Of a stretch of DNA of 18,696 bases, positions 1-9,230 are shown one piece after another. Position 1 is the stretch's first letter. Every line of letters starts with the position of its first letter. The notes below the pieces were generated by a model that saw only the letters and a program-made list of their open reading frames with translations, ran no database searches and was not told where the DNA came from. The position numbers and the translations under genes are program-made. Origin of the DNA: Aureobasidium sp. EXF-3400 (taxonomy: Eukaryota > Ascomycota > Dothideomycetes > Dothideales > Saccotheciaceae); contig SWBL01000584.1 in NCBI GenBank assembly GCA_024195585.1, positions 1 to 18,696 on the forward strand. The letters are read 5' to 3'.

Positions 1-90
1 GTTGCTGAGCTTGAAGTTGCTGAGCTTGAAGTTGCTGAGCTTGAAGTTGCTGAGCTTGAAGTTGCTGAGCTTGAAGTTGCTGAGCTTGAT
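1..90. repeat. 15-bp coding tandem repeat, six copies, cut by window edge
   Basis: GTTGCTGAGCTTGAA is repeated head to tail six times (1-15 through 76-90; the last copy ends in T instead of A). Read on the minus strand it encodes Ser-Ser-Ser-Ala-Thr units in the C-terminal linker of the WSC protein. The unit is a multiple of three, so copy-number change keeps the frame. Because the array begins at base 1, the true copy number is unknown. Confidence 0.95.
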
Positions 91-3000
91 GAAGCCGACG
101 AAACCGAGCTGGAAGTAGACTGCTTCAAGAATCCGGCGACGTAGTTGTTGCCACCTGCTGAGGTTGCGCTTCCTCTGCTGTTCTTCATCCAACAGGTGCC
201 TAGAATCTATGTCAGCATTGAGTCAATAAGAGTGCGAAACAAAATACTAACCTGAACCCTGGCCTTGAGCTCCACCAACGTAAGTGAATGCCACACATCC
301 GGTTGTAGAATCGCAAGCAGTCATGCAGTCAGCATATGTGTTGGCGGCCTGAGCATTGGTAAAGGAGCCAACGTTGGTGTCGGACTGGCAACGAATGGTG
401 TAGACCTGTCCGTTCGAGTCGGTGATATCCTGAGAATCGATCGAAGGACAGAGGCTGCTTGAGGCCGAGGCAGTGGCAGACGAAGAAGTAGCGGTCGAGC
501 TCGAAGAAGTGGCTGCAGAGGAGCTTGAAGATGTGACTGCAGAGGAGCTGGCAGATGCACTTTGAGTTGAGCTGACCGACGAAGACGATGACGACGATGA
601 AGCCTGAACGGCAACCATACCGGCAACGTAGTTAGGTCCACCAGCTGTAGTGAAGCTACCCATGCTGCTCTTTAACCAGCATGTGCCTGATCCAACACCG
701 TTGTTGCCTCCAACGTAAGTGAATGCAACACAGCCGGTGGAGGCTGCGGCGTTACAGGCAGACATACAGTCGAGGTAAGAGTTGACAGCGTTTGCACTTG
801 AGTATGAGCCGATGTTTGTGTCGGACGAGCAACTGACAACATATCCGTTGACAGTTTGACCATTGGCGCTGGGGCAAAGAGAGGCGGAAGGAACACCTGT
901 AGAGCTGGAAGAGGTGGATGTGGCGGTACTGCGGGCCTGAACAGTGGCAAAAGTGGTACCAGGAGCGGAAACTTTGGTGCTGTTGTCGATCGAGCCATAG
1001 TATGTGCAAACAGAGCCGTCAAATGCGGTTCCAACACATGAAGTGCTCTGGGAGCAGGTGTTCAAGCAGTCACCAACGACGGCAGCAGCACGCTTCTTTG
1101 TAAGAGTCAGAGTCTGGCCAGAGTAGGTTACGTTGACCTGGATGTCGAAAGTAACACCGTTCACGGAAGGTGTCGAGCCATCTGCGTATGTGGTCGCTGC
1201 AGCAGCGGCAGAAGAGGTTGTGGTAGTGACGGTTCCGCTGGTAGAACCAGACGAGACTCTTGATCCAGACACAAGGTTGTTGGCTGCTCCTGTGAAGCTG
1301 CCAACGCTGTTCTTGAGGTAACAGGTACCGCTGCCAGATCCAAGTGCTCCACCAACGTAGGTGAATGCCACACATCCAGAAGATGCAGCGTTGTCACAGG
1401 CAACCATACAATCGAAGTAGGAGCTGCTTGCTTGAGCGCTAGCGTATGAGCCAATACTTGTATCCGAAGAACATGCTACGGTGTAGGTAACGTTGTTCGA
1501 ATCAGCAACAGTCTGACCGTTGGTGGCAGGGCAAAGACTGCTAGAAGCGACACCGGTGGCTGATGTTCCTGTAGAAGCACCAGATGAGGTCGATGTAGCA
1601 AGTGCTCCAGTAGAACCAGTTGAGTTTCTCGATCCAGACACAAGGTTGTTGGCTGCACTTGTGAAGCTGCCTACGCTGTTCTTGAGATAGCAAGTACCGC
1701 TACCAGATCCAAGAGCTCCACCGACATAAGTGAATGCAACACAACCCGACGATGCGGCGTTGTCGCAAGCAACCATGCAGTCAAAGTACGAGCCGCTTGC
1801 TTGGGCGCTGGAGTACGAACCGACGCTGGTGTCAGAGCTACAAGCAATTGTGTAGGTGATGTTGTTCGAGTCTGCGATAGACTGTCCATTAGTAGCCGGG
1901 CAGAGGCTGCTAGAGGGGAGGCTGGATGATGAACCGGTGTTTGTTGGTGTAGTAGAACCAGCAGTATTGGAACCTTGGGTAATAGTCGTGACGTTTGCAT
2001 CAGAGCTAAGCTCGTAGACAGAGAGGGTGCCGCCTCCACCACAAAGTTCGAGCGAGTTGCCGTTACACACCATAGAGCAAGAGCTGTCCGAAACGACGGC
2101 ACTGCCGACACCGAAGTAAGAACCACAGTAACACTCGCCAGCGTACTCGATACCAAAGTACTTGTAGCCATTGCAGAAGGCTGCACAGTTCTCAAGGGTC
2201 ATGTTCTTGCCATCGGAGTACGAAGTAGCGGAGAGAGCGCGGCCACTGGTAGATTCATTGTGGCACCCGGCGTAGTAGTAGTTGCCGACGACTTCGGGGT
2301 TGGAAGGGGCTTCGGTCTCAACAAGCGTGCTGTTCGAGTAAAGTTGCAAACGGTTGGACTGACCACAGTTCTCGGTAGTGTTGCCAGGGCAAGGTGTAGA
2401 ACAACCAAGATCCAGAACCTTCTGGGTGTAGGGACCGATTGTGTTGTCACACCAACATTGGCTACCGTATTCCATACCAGCAATCGCATAGCCAGCATTG
2501 GCGCAAGCGGTAGTACACATCTCGATAGTGTTCGATTGGGAGTCGTAGAGCATGTTGGCCAGAGTACGAGAGCCAGAATCGGTATAGCAGCCTACATAGG
2601 TCATGTTGTTGGCGTACACACCGGAATTGGCTGAAGTCGAAGACGAGTTGTAGGCAGGGTTGGGGTATGGATCATCCACGTTGGCTTCAATACGAGGGTA
2701 ACCGAAGTCATACGATCTCGCGCCGTCACCATAGAAGTTATCGCTGAAGAGACGAGCGCGACCAGCAGTAGAAGCCATCATACCACCGCCATCGTGGCCC
2801 ATGGGGATCAAGTCGACGGTATCACAGTGGCCTGTGGTTGAGTTTGCAGCTTCGCAAGTAGGAGTCCACCAGTTGATGAAGTAGTAGAAACGTTCGTGGC
2901 GGTTGCTGCCAGTGGTGAAAGGAGCACAGGTAGTTGAGTCATCACCCATGTCAAGAGTACCACGAGCGTAGGCTTTGTTCTTAGACTCGTAGTTGGAAAG

Positions 3001-3921
3001 CACTGCTGCATCACCAGAAGCGACCAAACCAGTGTTGTAAACGCTAGGATAACCGGTGTAGTTGGAGAGACCATCGCGCCACTCATCGTAGTCTGGACAG
3101 CTGGAAGTGGAAAGGGGACGGGATGAGTTCAACCAGACAAGACTGTTTGGGTTGGCAATCCAGTAGGTGATGGGTACAGTTAAACCGAGAGACTTGCCGA
3201 CAGCTGCATAGCGTTGGACAGTCTGACCACCCAGAGAGTGACCAGCGATGACGACCTGGTTGATGTTGGGGAAGTTGTTCTTGTTGGCGTACCATGCAAT
3301 CAGCTGATCAAGGACCTCGTAAGAAGAGACGGATTGGGCCTTGGTGGGGTACTGGTTGGTACCGCCGCCAGCCCACTGCGATCCCTTCCATACAAGTATG
3401 TTGGTCCAGGATTGGGCACCTCCAGAAAGCTTCTTCGTGGGTCTGGAGGGAGCATAGTCCCAGTACGGGTATGAAGCGTTCTTGTCATCTCCGTTAGGAA
3501 AACTGGGTGCGTTAATGACGACGGAATCGAAGTTGATGTTAGAGTCGCCTGTGACTTGAGAAAGTGCACTCAACATCTGTAAATCAAATCAATATTGGCT
3601 CAAAACTAGCGTTATCGAACAACTTACGTTACTCATGTAAGTACCCGCATCGCGGTTGAGACCATGGACGATGATGACAGCACGTTTGACTTTGGTTGGA
3701 TCGATACGCTTGCCATTTGAACCAAAAGATTGATAGTTAACGAGAGTGAGGTTGTTGTTTACTCCAGCGGGGTCCTTGACTCTGAAGTAGACGATTTCTG
3801 AGCCAGGAACACCAGGGTAAGTAGTATTGGGAATAACATCTCCCATATACTGTTGGGCAGAGACATTCTGGAGTGGTAGAGCTGCCAGGAAGACGAGCGT
3901 CTTCCAGAAGGAACCCAACAT
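1..3921 (-). CDS. Secreted alpha/beta-hydrolase fused to two WSC domains and repeated apple/PAN-like modules (3' end outside window)
   Basis: Exons on the minus strand are 3628-3921, 252-3576 and 1-199 (continuing out of the window). The introns are 3577-3627 (51 bp, GTAAGT...CAG) and 200-251 (52 bp, GTTAGT...TAG), and both keep the frame. About 1,272 residues are visible. Residues 1-22 form a signal peptide (hydrophobic LVFLAALPL, then VSA). An alpha/beta-hydrolase region follows, with an HGLNRDAG oxyanion-type motif near residue 87, a nucleophile elbow GHSLGG (Ser about 212) and a candidate His about 359 in PMGHDGG. Two WSC domains (about 425-513 and 532-620) show the usual YxGC(Y/H) start and paired cysteines. 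Cysteine-rich SLCP...CVAFTYVGG...GTC(Y/W)(L/M)K modules follow, separated by Ser/Thr-rich, probably O-glycosylated linkers, with one divergent module at about 932-1190. WSC domains bind wall glycans in other fungal proteins. The substrate of the hydrolase is unknown. I infer a secreted or wall-bound enzyme. Whether it ends in a membrane or GPI anchor cannot be seen. Confidence 0.85.
1258..1908 (-). repeat. Two near-identical 94-residue apple/PAN-like modules
   Basis: Inside the WSC protein, module A (1627-1908) and module B (1258-1539) each encode 94 residues starting SLCPATNGQ and ending NNLVSGSR. They differ at only 8 residues by my alignment, mostly Ile/Val or Ser/Thr/Ala swaps. More diverged copies lie at about 605-887 and at 452 down to about 125, the last interrupted by the intron at 200-251. 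All keep the cysteines and the CVAFTYVGG core. Confidence 0.85.
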
Positions 3922-4156
3922 GATGAACGAGAGAACCGGGCACAGGACCCTAGGGATAGAGAAGGGTGATGGAATCGAGCGACGATTTAGACAGAAACGG
4001 TAACGGTGGGAAACAGCAGGCTCTTAAATGTTCTGAGTCTTCAGCTCTTGCATTTTATTGACACGTCCCGGGCGGGTGGCCGTCAGGATACCGGTCCCAA
4101 ACAAACCACAAGCGGCTGAACATTAGGGGCAACTGGATGGTGAAGCTAAAAGCGTG

Positions 4157-4186
4157 CTCAAGCGTGCTAAAAATTGAGCGCTTGAG
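4157..4186. repeat. Perfect 8-bp inverted repeat with 14-bp loop
   Basis: CTCAAGCG (4157-4164) and CGCTTGAG (4179-4186) are exact reverse complements around an A-rich loop. A direct repeat AAGCGTGCT overlaps the left arm. It lies about 240 bp upstream of the WSC-hydrolase start and could be a dyad protein-binding site. No function is shown, and a chance origin is possible. Confidence 0.4.
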
Positions 4187-4595
4187 ATAGAAGAAAAGTG
4201 TAAAGCGACCTAAAAAGGAAGCGTTGAACCGTGCACGCGAGCTCGCTCTGCACCTCAGCTAGCCATATGCACCTTGTCGAGCTAGTGAATTGCGGCAACC
4301 TGCGTTAGCACCACGCCTCGACCGGCCGAGCATCCGTATGCGAAGTCGAAGCACTTTATTTTCTGTTCCTGCATAGGAACTTTGGTACAAGGTATAATTC
4401 TCCGTCTGGCTGCCCAGGTACAGACTTTCGGATGATAATTTATCATGTGCAGCTTCTGGACTATCCGCATCAATGGGATGATTCATGCCGTTAGAAAATC
4501 GTTGAGGAAATGCTTCACCTCGGCAGATGGCAGCAACGTGAGACGGTTACCGAAAACGGTCGGTCCGTCAACAAATACTGAGACCTGGTGAGGCA

Positions 4596-4632
4596 ATCGA
4601 AGACATGGAAGCATTCGATCGAAGACATGGAA
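4596..4632. repeat. 15-bp direct repeat, 22-bp spacing
   Basis: ATCGAAGACATGGAA occurs exactly at 4596-4610 and 4618-4632, so the period is 22 bp. It lies in the gene-free region. It may be a small duplication, and no role is evident. Confidence 0.6.
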
Positions 4633-5763
4633 AAGGTATGATGCGTTTTCTGAGCTCGCCGGGCTTGTGCGCCGTGAAAACTGTTGTGAGTAGAGTTATG
4701 GATGTGGGAACTAAACCTCGGCGACGCCGTAGAACAAGCGACCTGAGGGAAGACAAGGCTTGGTAGCAGCACGGATCGCGTCGCCAACGCACACTGGCAA
4801 GAATAGGGCCAAAGGGCATGGGACGAGCGGGCTGCCATGTGGTGTGACTGGTGTGGCACGGAGAGGGCATCACAACTGGAAATTGCAAGAGCGCAGAAAC
4901 GATCGAACGTCTAGGCTTAGCATGGGATTCAGAAAGCAATTAACGCAGGCCAGCTGAAGAACGCGAACCAAAGCAGAGCAGCTGAAGAGCAAACGTTGAT
5001 CTTGACTTCTGGACTGTGTCGCGTTTGATTGAAGCAGCCCACTGAGCCCAGATCAGGATGCCATTCAGCTGCGCTAAGTGCGGTGATCTCCCGATGTTAA
5101 ACGAAGAAGAGCAGAAGACGCTTGGACTCTTCGACGGGTGGGTGTATGCATAGCGAAGGAGAACTTGAAGGCTTGAACGCCTCAAAAGTTTCGCTCTCTT
5201 TGTTGAAATGAGGAAGCGTCGACGCGTCCAGGGGGGATGGTGGAGGAGGAGCGACAAAGGAGCATGACGTGATGTCAAGAAACCATCCAATCGATATATT
5301 GGATGCAGAAGTACTTGATGAAGAATACGGTTATATGAATAGGAAAAGCATTAGCGCGAATGCTACTCGAGTATGCACCTCACACGTACTGAACTTTGAT
5401 TAGAAGCACAATTGCGAAAATCCACAATGATGTTGTTGAGGAGCAGAGCTAGGTTCAGAGGTCGAATCGATTTCGCATCTCCATAGCTCATCCGTCGCGC
5501 GCTGCTTTGTGCGGAGGTGCGGGAGCCACAGACTTGGAGTTCAGCACTCGTGATAGCATAGACATGAGACATGGTTGAAGCAAGGTGAACGAAGCCGATT
5601 ATCTCCCAGGAAAAGAGACAAGAGTTACGATTGACCTTTGCGATCTAGCTGTCATGACTCCCATCGAGGATGATGCAAGTATGCGAGCAGACATTTGGAC
5701 TGTTCACGGTATCTCGCCCAACGAGAGTCATATCCATGAGTGCTTGACCCTCTCGATTTTTGT

Positions 5764-5791
5764 GGTGGTAGGCATATGGTGGTAGGCACAT
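5764..5791. repeat. 14-bp tandem duplication
   Basis: GGTGGTAGGCATAT (5764-5777) is followed directly by GGTGGTAGGCACAT (5778-5791), with one mismatch. It lies in the CET1 upstream region. A simple local duplication is the likeliest reading. Confidence 0.55.
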
Positions 5792-6316
5792 GGCGCACGG
5801 CCCTACATCCCGAGAAGCTGTGTGCCAAGAGAGCAATCACGAGCGACGAGTGTCCTAAAAGAGGAAAATAGTACTCAGCGAGTTGCCGAGGTCGACGTTT
5901 CCTGTATGGATGGATGTGCTGCGCTAAGGTTATCGTACACATTGTTGGCGTGTTACAATGGTCTATACAAGGATGGTAGAGAATCTGTAGGTGGACCTGC
6001 GAATGGTCAAAGAATGGTGGGCATGTCATGATTGGGCTGGGCTGTGCTGTGCTTCCTGAAACCAAGTCGGATGGCAGAAGCTTCGCAACCGTCAGGACAG
6101 CTTTCTGCCTATGCCCATGCGCATCTCCGTATACCATCGACGGATCGTCACCACGTTTGCCGCCGCATGCGCTCCTGGCCTTTCTATCTTCTGGATGTTT
6201 AATTAGTTCCAACAGACGTGTACAAGTAGTGGCGCCGTGGTCACTAAGGCCGAACAGAAGCGACCAGCGAACACACGACACGGCCTCTTATTCTTTCATC
6301 GACTTGCGCCGCCATA

Positions 6317-8794
6317 ATGGATCTCCGTGGCATGCTTAACAACGACGCCGCGCCGGGTCGACCTCCGAGTCAGCAAGATGGCACTCATCGAGGCAGCTTT
6401 CCTCCTCCGCTGCCCCAGCAGAGATCCTCGTCAGGCACATATCCTGCACCGCTGCCGCAACAACAACACCCACAGCAGCAGCAACCACCTCCACCCCAGC
6501 CATACTACCAGCAAGGTCCTCCACCTCCTCCCCAGCATGATGCGCGCTCGTCAAACCCATCGCTACCTTCGACTCCGATGGCCTTGCACACGCCGCAACA
6601 GCAACAATACCCTAGTAGCCAGTATCCCTTTCCTCCTCAGGCACAGCACCATCACCAGCAGCTGCTGCAGCAGCAATACAGTCCATCTCAGACCTATCCG
6701 CAGCTCACTCCCCGCCAGCAAAGCCACCCGCACTACCCGCATTCTATGTCGCCCACGCCTCCAGCTGTCCACCGCAGCTCGCATCCCTACCCGCCACAGC
6801 ATTCGCAGCCTAGTACTCCTCTCGGTCCCCCTATGCAACCATACGCCCGACAACCTTCGCTCGTCCAAGCCCAGCATCAACGCGCAACATCTGGTGCTTC
6901 ATATGCCCTGCAGCACCAGGTCAACACGGCCTCGCAGTCACCTGCCCATTCTCTGCCGCCGCAATCTGCATATCCTTCCGAATCGCCGCAAGCCTATGCA
7001 AAGAGGCCATCCATCGACTATCCTACAAACGTCTCGGAGCGCGACAGAAGCCTCAGCGTTAGCCCCAAGACAAAAGTCGTGCTTCCGACGCGCCAGAATA
7101 GCACTGACTCATCGTGGACCGCAAGAGAGAGATATCCATCACACGAACCCCGTGCTCCCCACCGCAGTTCGACCGACCAGGCCATTTCACCTCTCACTAC
7201 TACCAAACAGTCTGCCAAAATCAGCCCATCCCAGCCTCGCATTGGCAGCCAAACGCCTGGAGGTTTCCGAAATATCTTGAACGACGATCCTACACAGCAG
7301 TCGCCCCTAGTGCTTTCTTCACCTGCAGCTGCCCGAGGCCAATCTATACCACCTCATCTCCCGCAACATCCTCAGTTGCATCACTCGCGATCCTCGCTTT
7401 CTAACGATAGCCCTGTCCAGACCTTCGAACCTCGAGGTCCTATCAAGCACGAGTCTCAAACATCTCTCACTTCCGAGTCGCTACTGCAACAGCCCATTGC
7501 TCCGCCTCAATCGATGTCGCAATCTTCACTGTCATCCTCGCAGCCTCAGAGCGCGTCGCAACCCACTCTCAAACGACCAGCTGAAAGCGAACCCGAACCG
7601 TCTGGCCCTCCCAAGAAGACCAAGAAGAGATATGCCCATCCGCCAATCTGGGCCAGATATGCGCCGTCCAACCCTAATTACAACCCAGATGTCGATCAGT
7701 TGCTTGGACCACCACCAGATCCCACTCAAGCAAGACGCCCCTCTCCTCGTCCAAACTTGCAGGTGATCACACCACAACAACAAGCGCAAACCACACCTCA
7801 ACCTCAGCAACAAACTCCAGTCATGGATCAGTCTAACGGTCATCCTCCACATGCCATGACGAATGGACATGGTCCGCCCAGTCCACCAACGCATCCTTTT
7901 CTTGGGCCATGGGAGCCTTGTATCAAAGGCAACATGGCACAATCTGATCAGTTTGCGCTACAGGTGGGAAAATACCTATTCGAAGAAATCATCAGAAGAT
8001 CTGATGTTGGTGTGGGCAATGCGCACAATGGTGCATTAGAGATCGAGGCGAAGCTGGGTACTTTGGTCGACAGAAATACTGACCAGCGAGTGCATCTGCC
8101 AGTCCTGAATCCGGTCGTGCTTGATAGGAACATGTCTTCACGACTTCGATTCGAGAGTCATATGACCGAAGCGCATCACAAACGCTTGAACGAATTCTTG
8201 AATCAAGCAGTGCAAGAGTCGGCGGCACAGCCTGGCAGGCACAGACTAGACTATAAACACCGCTACGAGATTGATTCATTTGCACAGCTCAGTGCAGCTG
8301 GATTTGATGCGCTGCCTCAATCGGCGCTGAACTACCTCGACCAAGCCAGACAACCGCGATTGCGCACTTCGATCAACGAACGAGCACCAGCAGGTACTGA
8401 CCCTGTGATCGCGCGGATCGTCAAGATTCGACTTGCCGATCTCGACATATTCGTTCCCGGGTCGCCATTTGACTGCCGTATCAGTATCAACATTGAGGTG
8501 GACATGCATCGACCTGAGATCGATCCGACGGCGATAGTCGAAGGAGGGGATGCAAAGATTGGGGAGCGCAAGAAAGATAGACTCAGCTATACGCACTCTG
8601 TGTATAGCGTGGATCTGACCCAAGTCAAGAGTGCAGACGGACGCAAGATTCATGAGCTTGAAATTGAGGTGGATGCCATCAAGCTTCGTGAACAGGCGGA
8701 GCGGGAAGCGGCAGGACAACCAAGTGGATTCGGGGATATAGTTCAAGGGTTGGTCAACAACATGTTTACATTGATGAGAGTGCCGTTCAATTGA
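6317..8794 (+). CDS. CET1: mRNA 5'-triphosphatase, beta subunit of the capping enzyme (Cet1/Pct1 type)
   Basis: This is an 825-residue intronless protein that removes the gamma-phosphate of nascent pre-mRNA, the first step of nuclear capping. The C-terminal part (about 535-820) is a tunnel-type, metal-dependent triphosphatase. It carries the three glutamate strands known for this family: ALEIEAKLGTL (E575, E577, K579), CRISINIEVDM (R721, E727) and HELEIEV (E780, E782, E784). KKDRLSYTH is another conserved stretch. Residues 443-450, PIWARYAP, sit where yeast Cet1 has its WAQKW guanylyltransferase-docking motif and follow a basic KKTKKR patch, so binding of a Ceg1-like partner is likely. Residues about 15-430 are low-complexity, rich in Gln, Pro, Ser and His, and probably disordered. 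The start is the first ATG of the long frame and follows an in-frame-open GC-rich leader. It is much longer than yeast Cet1 (549 residues) because of the N-terminal extension. Confidence 0.93.
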   Translation: MDLRGMLNNDAAPGRPPSQQDGTHRGSFPPPLPQQRSSSGTYPAPLPQQQHPQQQQPPPPQPYYQQGPPPPPQHDARSSNPSLPSTPMALHTPQQQQYPSSQYPFPPQAQHHHQQLLQQQYSPSQTYPQLTPRQQSHPHYPHSMSPTPPAVHRSSHPYPPQHSQPSTPLGPPMQPYARQPSLVQAQHQRATSGASYALQHQVNTASQSPAHSLPPQSAYPSESPQAYAKRPSIDYPTNVSERDRSLSVSPKTKVVLPTRQNSTDSSWTARERYPSHEPRAPHRSSTDQAISPLTTTKQSAKISPSQPRIGSQTPGGFRNILNDDPTQQSPLVLSSPAAARGQSIPPHLPQHPQLHHSRSSLSNDSPVQTFEPRGPIKHESQTSLTSESLLQQPIAPPQSMSQSSLSSSQPQSASQPTLKRPAESEPEPSGPPKKTKKRYAHPPIWARYAPSNPNYNPDVDQLLGPPPDPTQARRPSPRPNLQVITPQQQAQTTPQPQQQTPVMDQSNGHPPHAMTNGHGPPSPPTHPFLGPWEPCIKGNMAQSDQFALQVGKYLFEEIIRRSDVGVGNAHNGALEIEAKLGTLVDRNTDQRVHLPVLNPVVLDRNMSSRLRFESHMTEAHHKRLNEFLNQAVQESAAQPGRHRLDYKHRYEIDSFAQLSAAGFDALPQSALNYLDQARQPRLRTSINERAPAGTDPVIARIVKIRLADLDIFVPGSPFDCRISINIEVDMHRPEIDPTAIVEGGDAKIGERKKDRLSYTHSVYSVDLTQVKSADGRKIHELEIEVDAIKLREQAEREAAGQPSGFGDIVQGLVNNMFTLMRVPFN

Positions 8795-9230
8795 GGCACA
8801 TGGTCGAGCACAGCAAGGTCGAGACGAGGATGATATGATGAGAAGATCTGGGTCACGATGCGGAGACAGCTAATGTTGAAAACAGACGGGCAGCTTTTGG
8901 AGCAGTCTTGTCTTATAGATATCTATAACACTGCCGAACTAATAACATTATTATCCAAGATTGGTTCTGCGAGGTTTGAACTGGGATGGTTGACGATGGG
9001 TGGTGGTTTGGTTGGTCGATGGACTTTGATGGTCGGGGACCGGGACCAATGGATTCCGATGATGGAGAATTATTGAGTTACCTTATCCATCACCTCATGA
9101 CCACCTCATAGCGACGAGCTAGTAGAGCCGACGACCAGCGAAGCGATTGACATGGAGTGAAGACTTGTTGTGGCAGTTGCAGAAATCGCAGACTTGACCT
9201 CGAGCAGAGAGGCCGACATTCACAGAGACA
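8795..9230. promoter_or_regulatory. CET1-COX10 intergenic region with two CCAAT boxes
   Basis: This 436-bp spacer lies between tandem genes. CCAAT occurs on the plus strand at 9046-9050 and on the minus strand at 8960-8964 (ATTGG), within about 270 bp of the COX10 start. The CCAAT-binding Hap complex controls respiratory and haem genes in ascomycetes, so a role for COX10 is plausible but inferred only from these 5-bp matches. An AT-rich stretch at 8915-8955 may contain the CET1 3' end signal. A 72-codon open frame here looks like chance. Confidence 0.35.

Larger units (their letters stand above)
3922..6316. other. Intergenic region, about 2.4 kb, no supported gene
   Basis: This separates the divergent WSC-hydrolase (minus) and CET1 (plus) genes, so it must hold both promoters. 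Open frames here, up to 209 codons, have compositions typical of chance frames and show no family motif. Structure seen: a hairpin at 4157-4186, a 15-bp direct repeat at 4596-4632, a 14-bp tandem duplication at 5764-5791, and a 31-codon open frame with a CxxC pair at 5058-5153. I recognise no transposon or tRNA. Confidence 0.6.

Noticed and set aside
1975..2634. 219-codon plus-strand open frame
   Set aside because: Antisense to the WSC domains of a well-supported gene; the frame stays open because of the biased codons of that gene.
5455..5475. GGTCGAATC resembling a tRNA B box
   Set aside because: It lacks a base of the consensus and no A box or acceptor-stem pairing is visible at the right distance.
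5652..6281. 209-codon minus-strand open frame in the WSC-CET1 spacer
   Set aside because: Composition is rich in His, Pro, Cys and Arg with no domain-like pattern, and it overlaps the CET1 upstream region. It reads as a chance frame.
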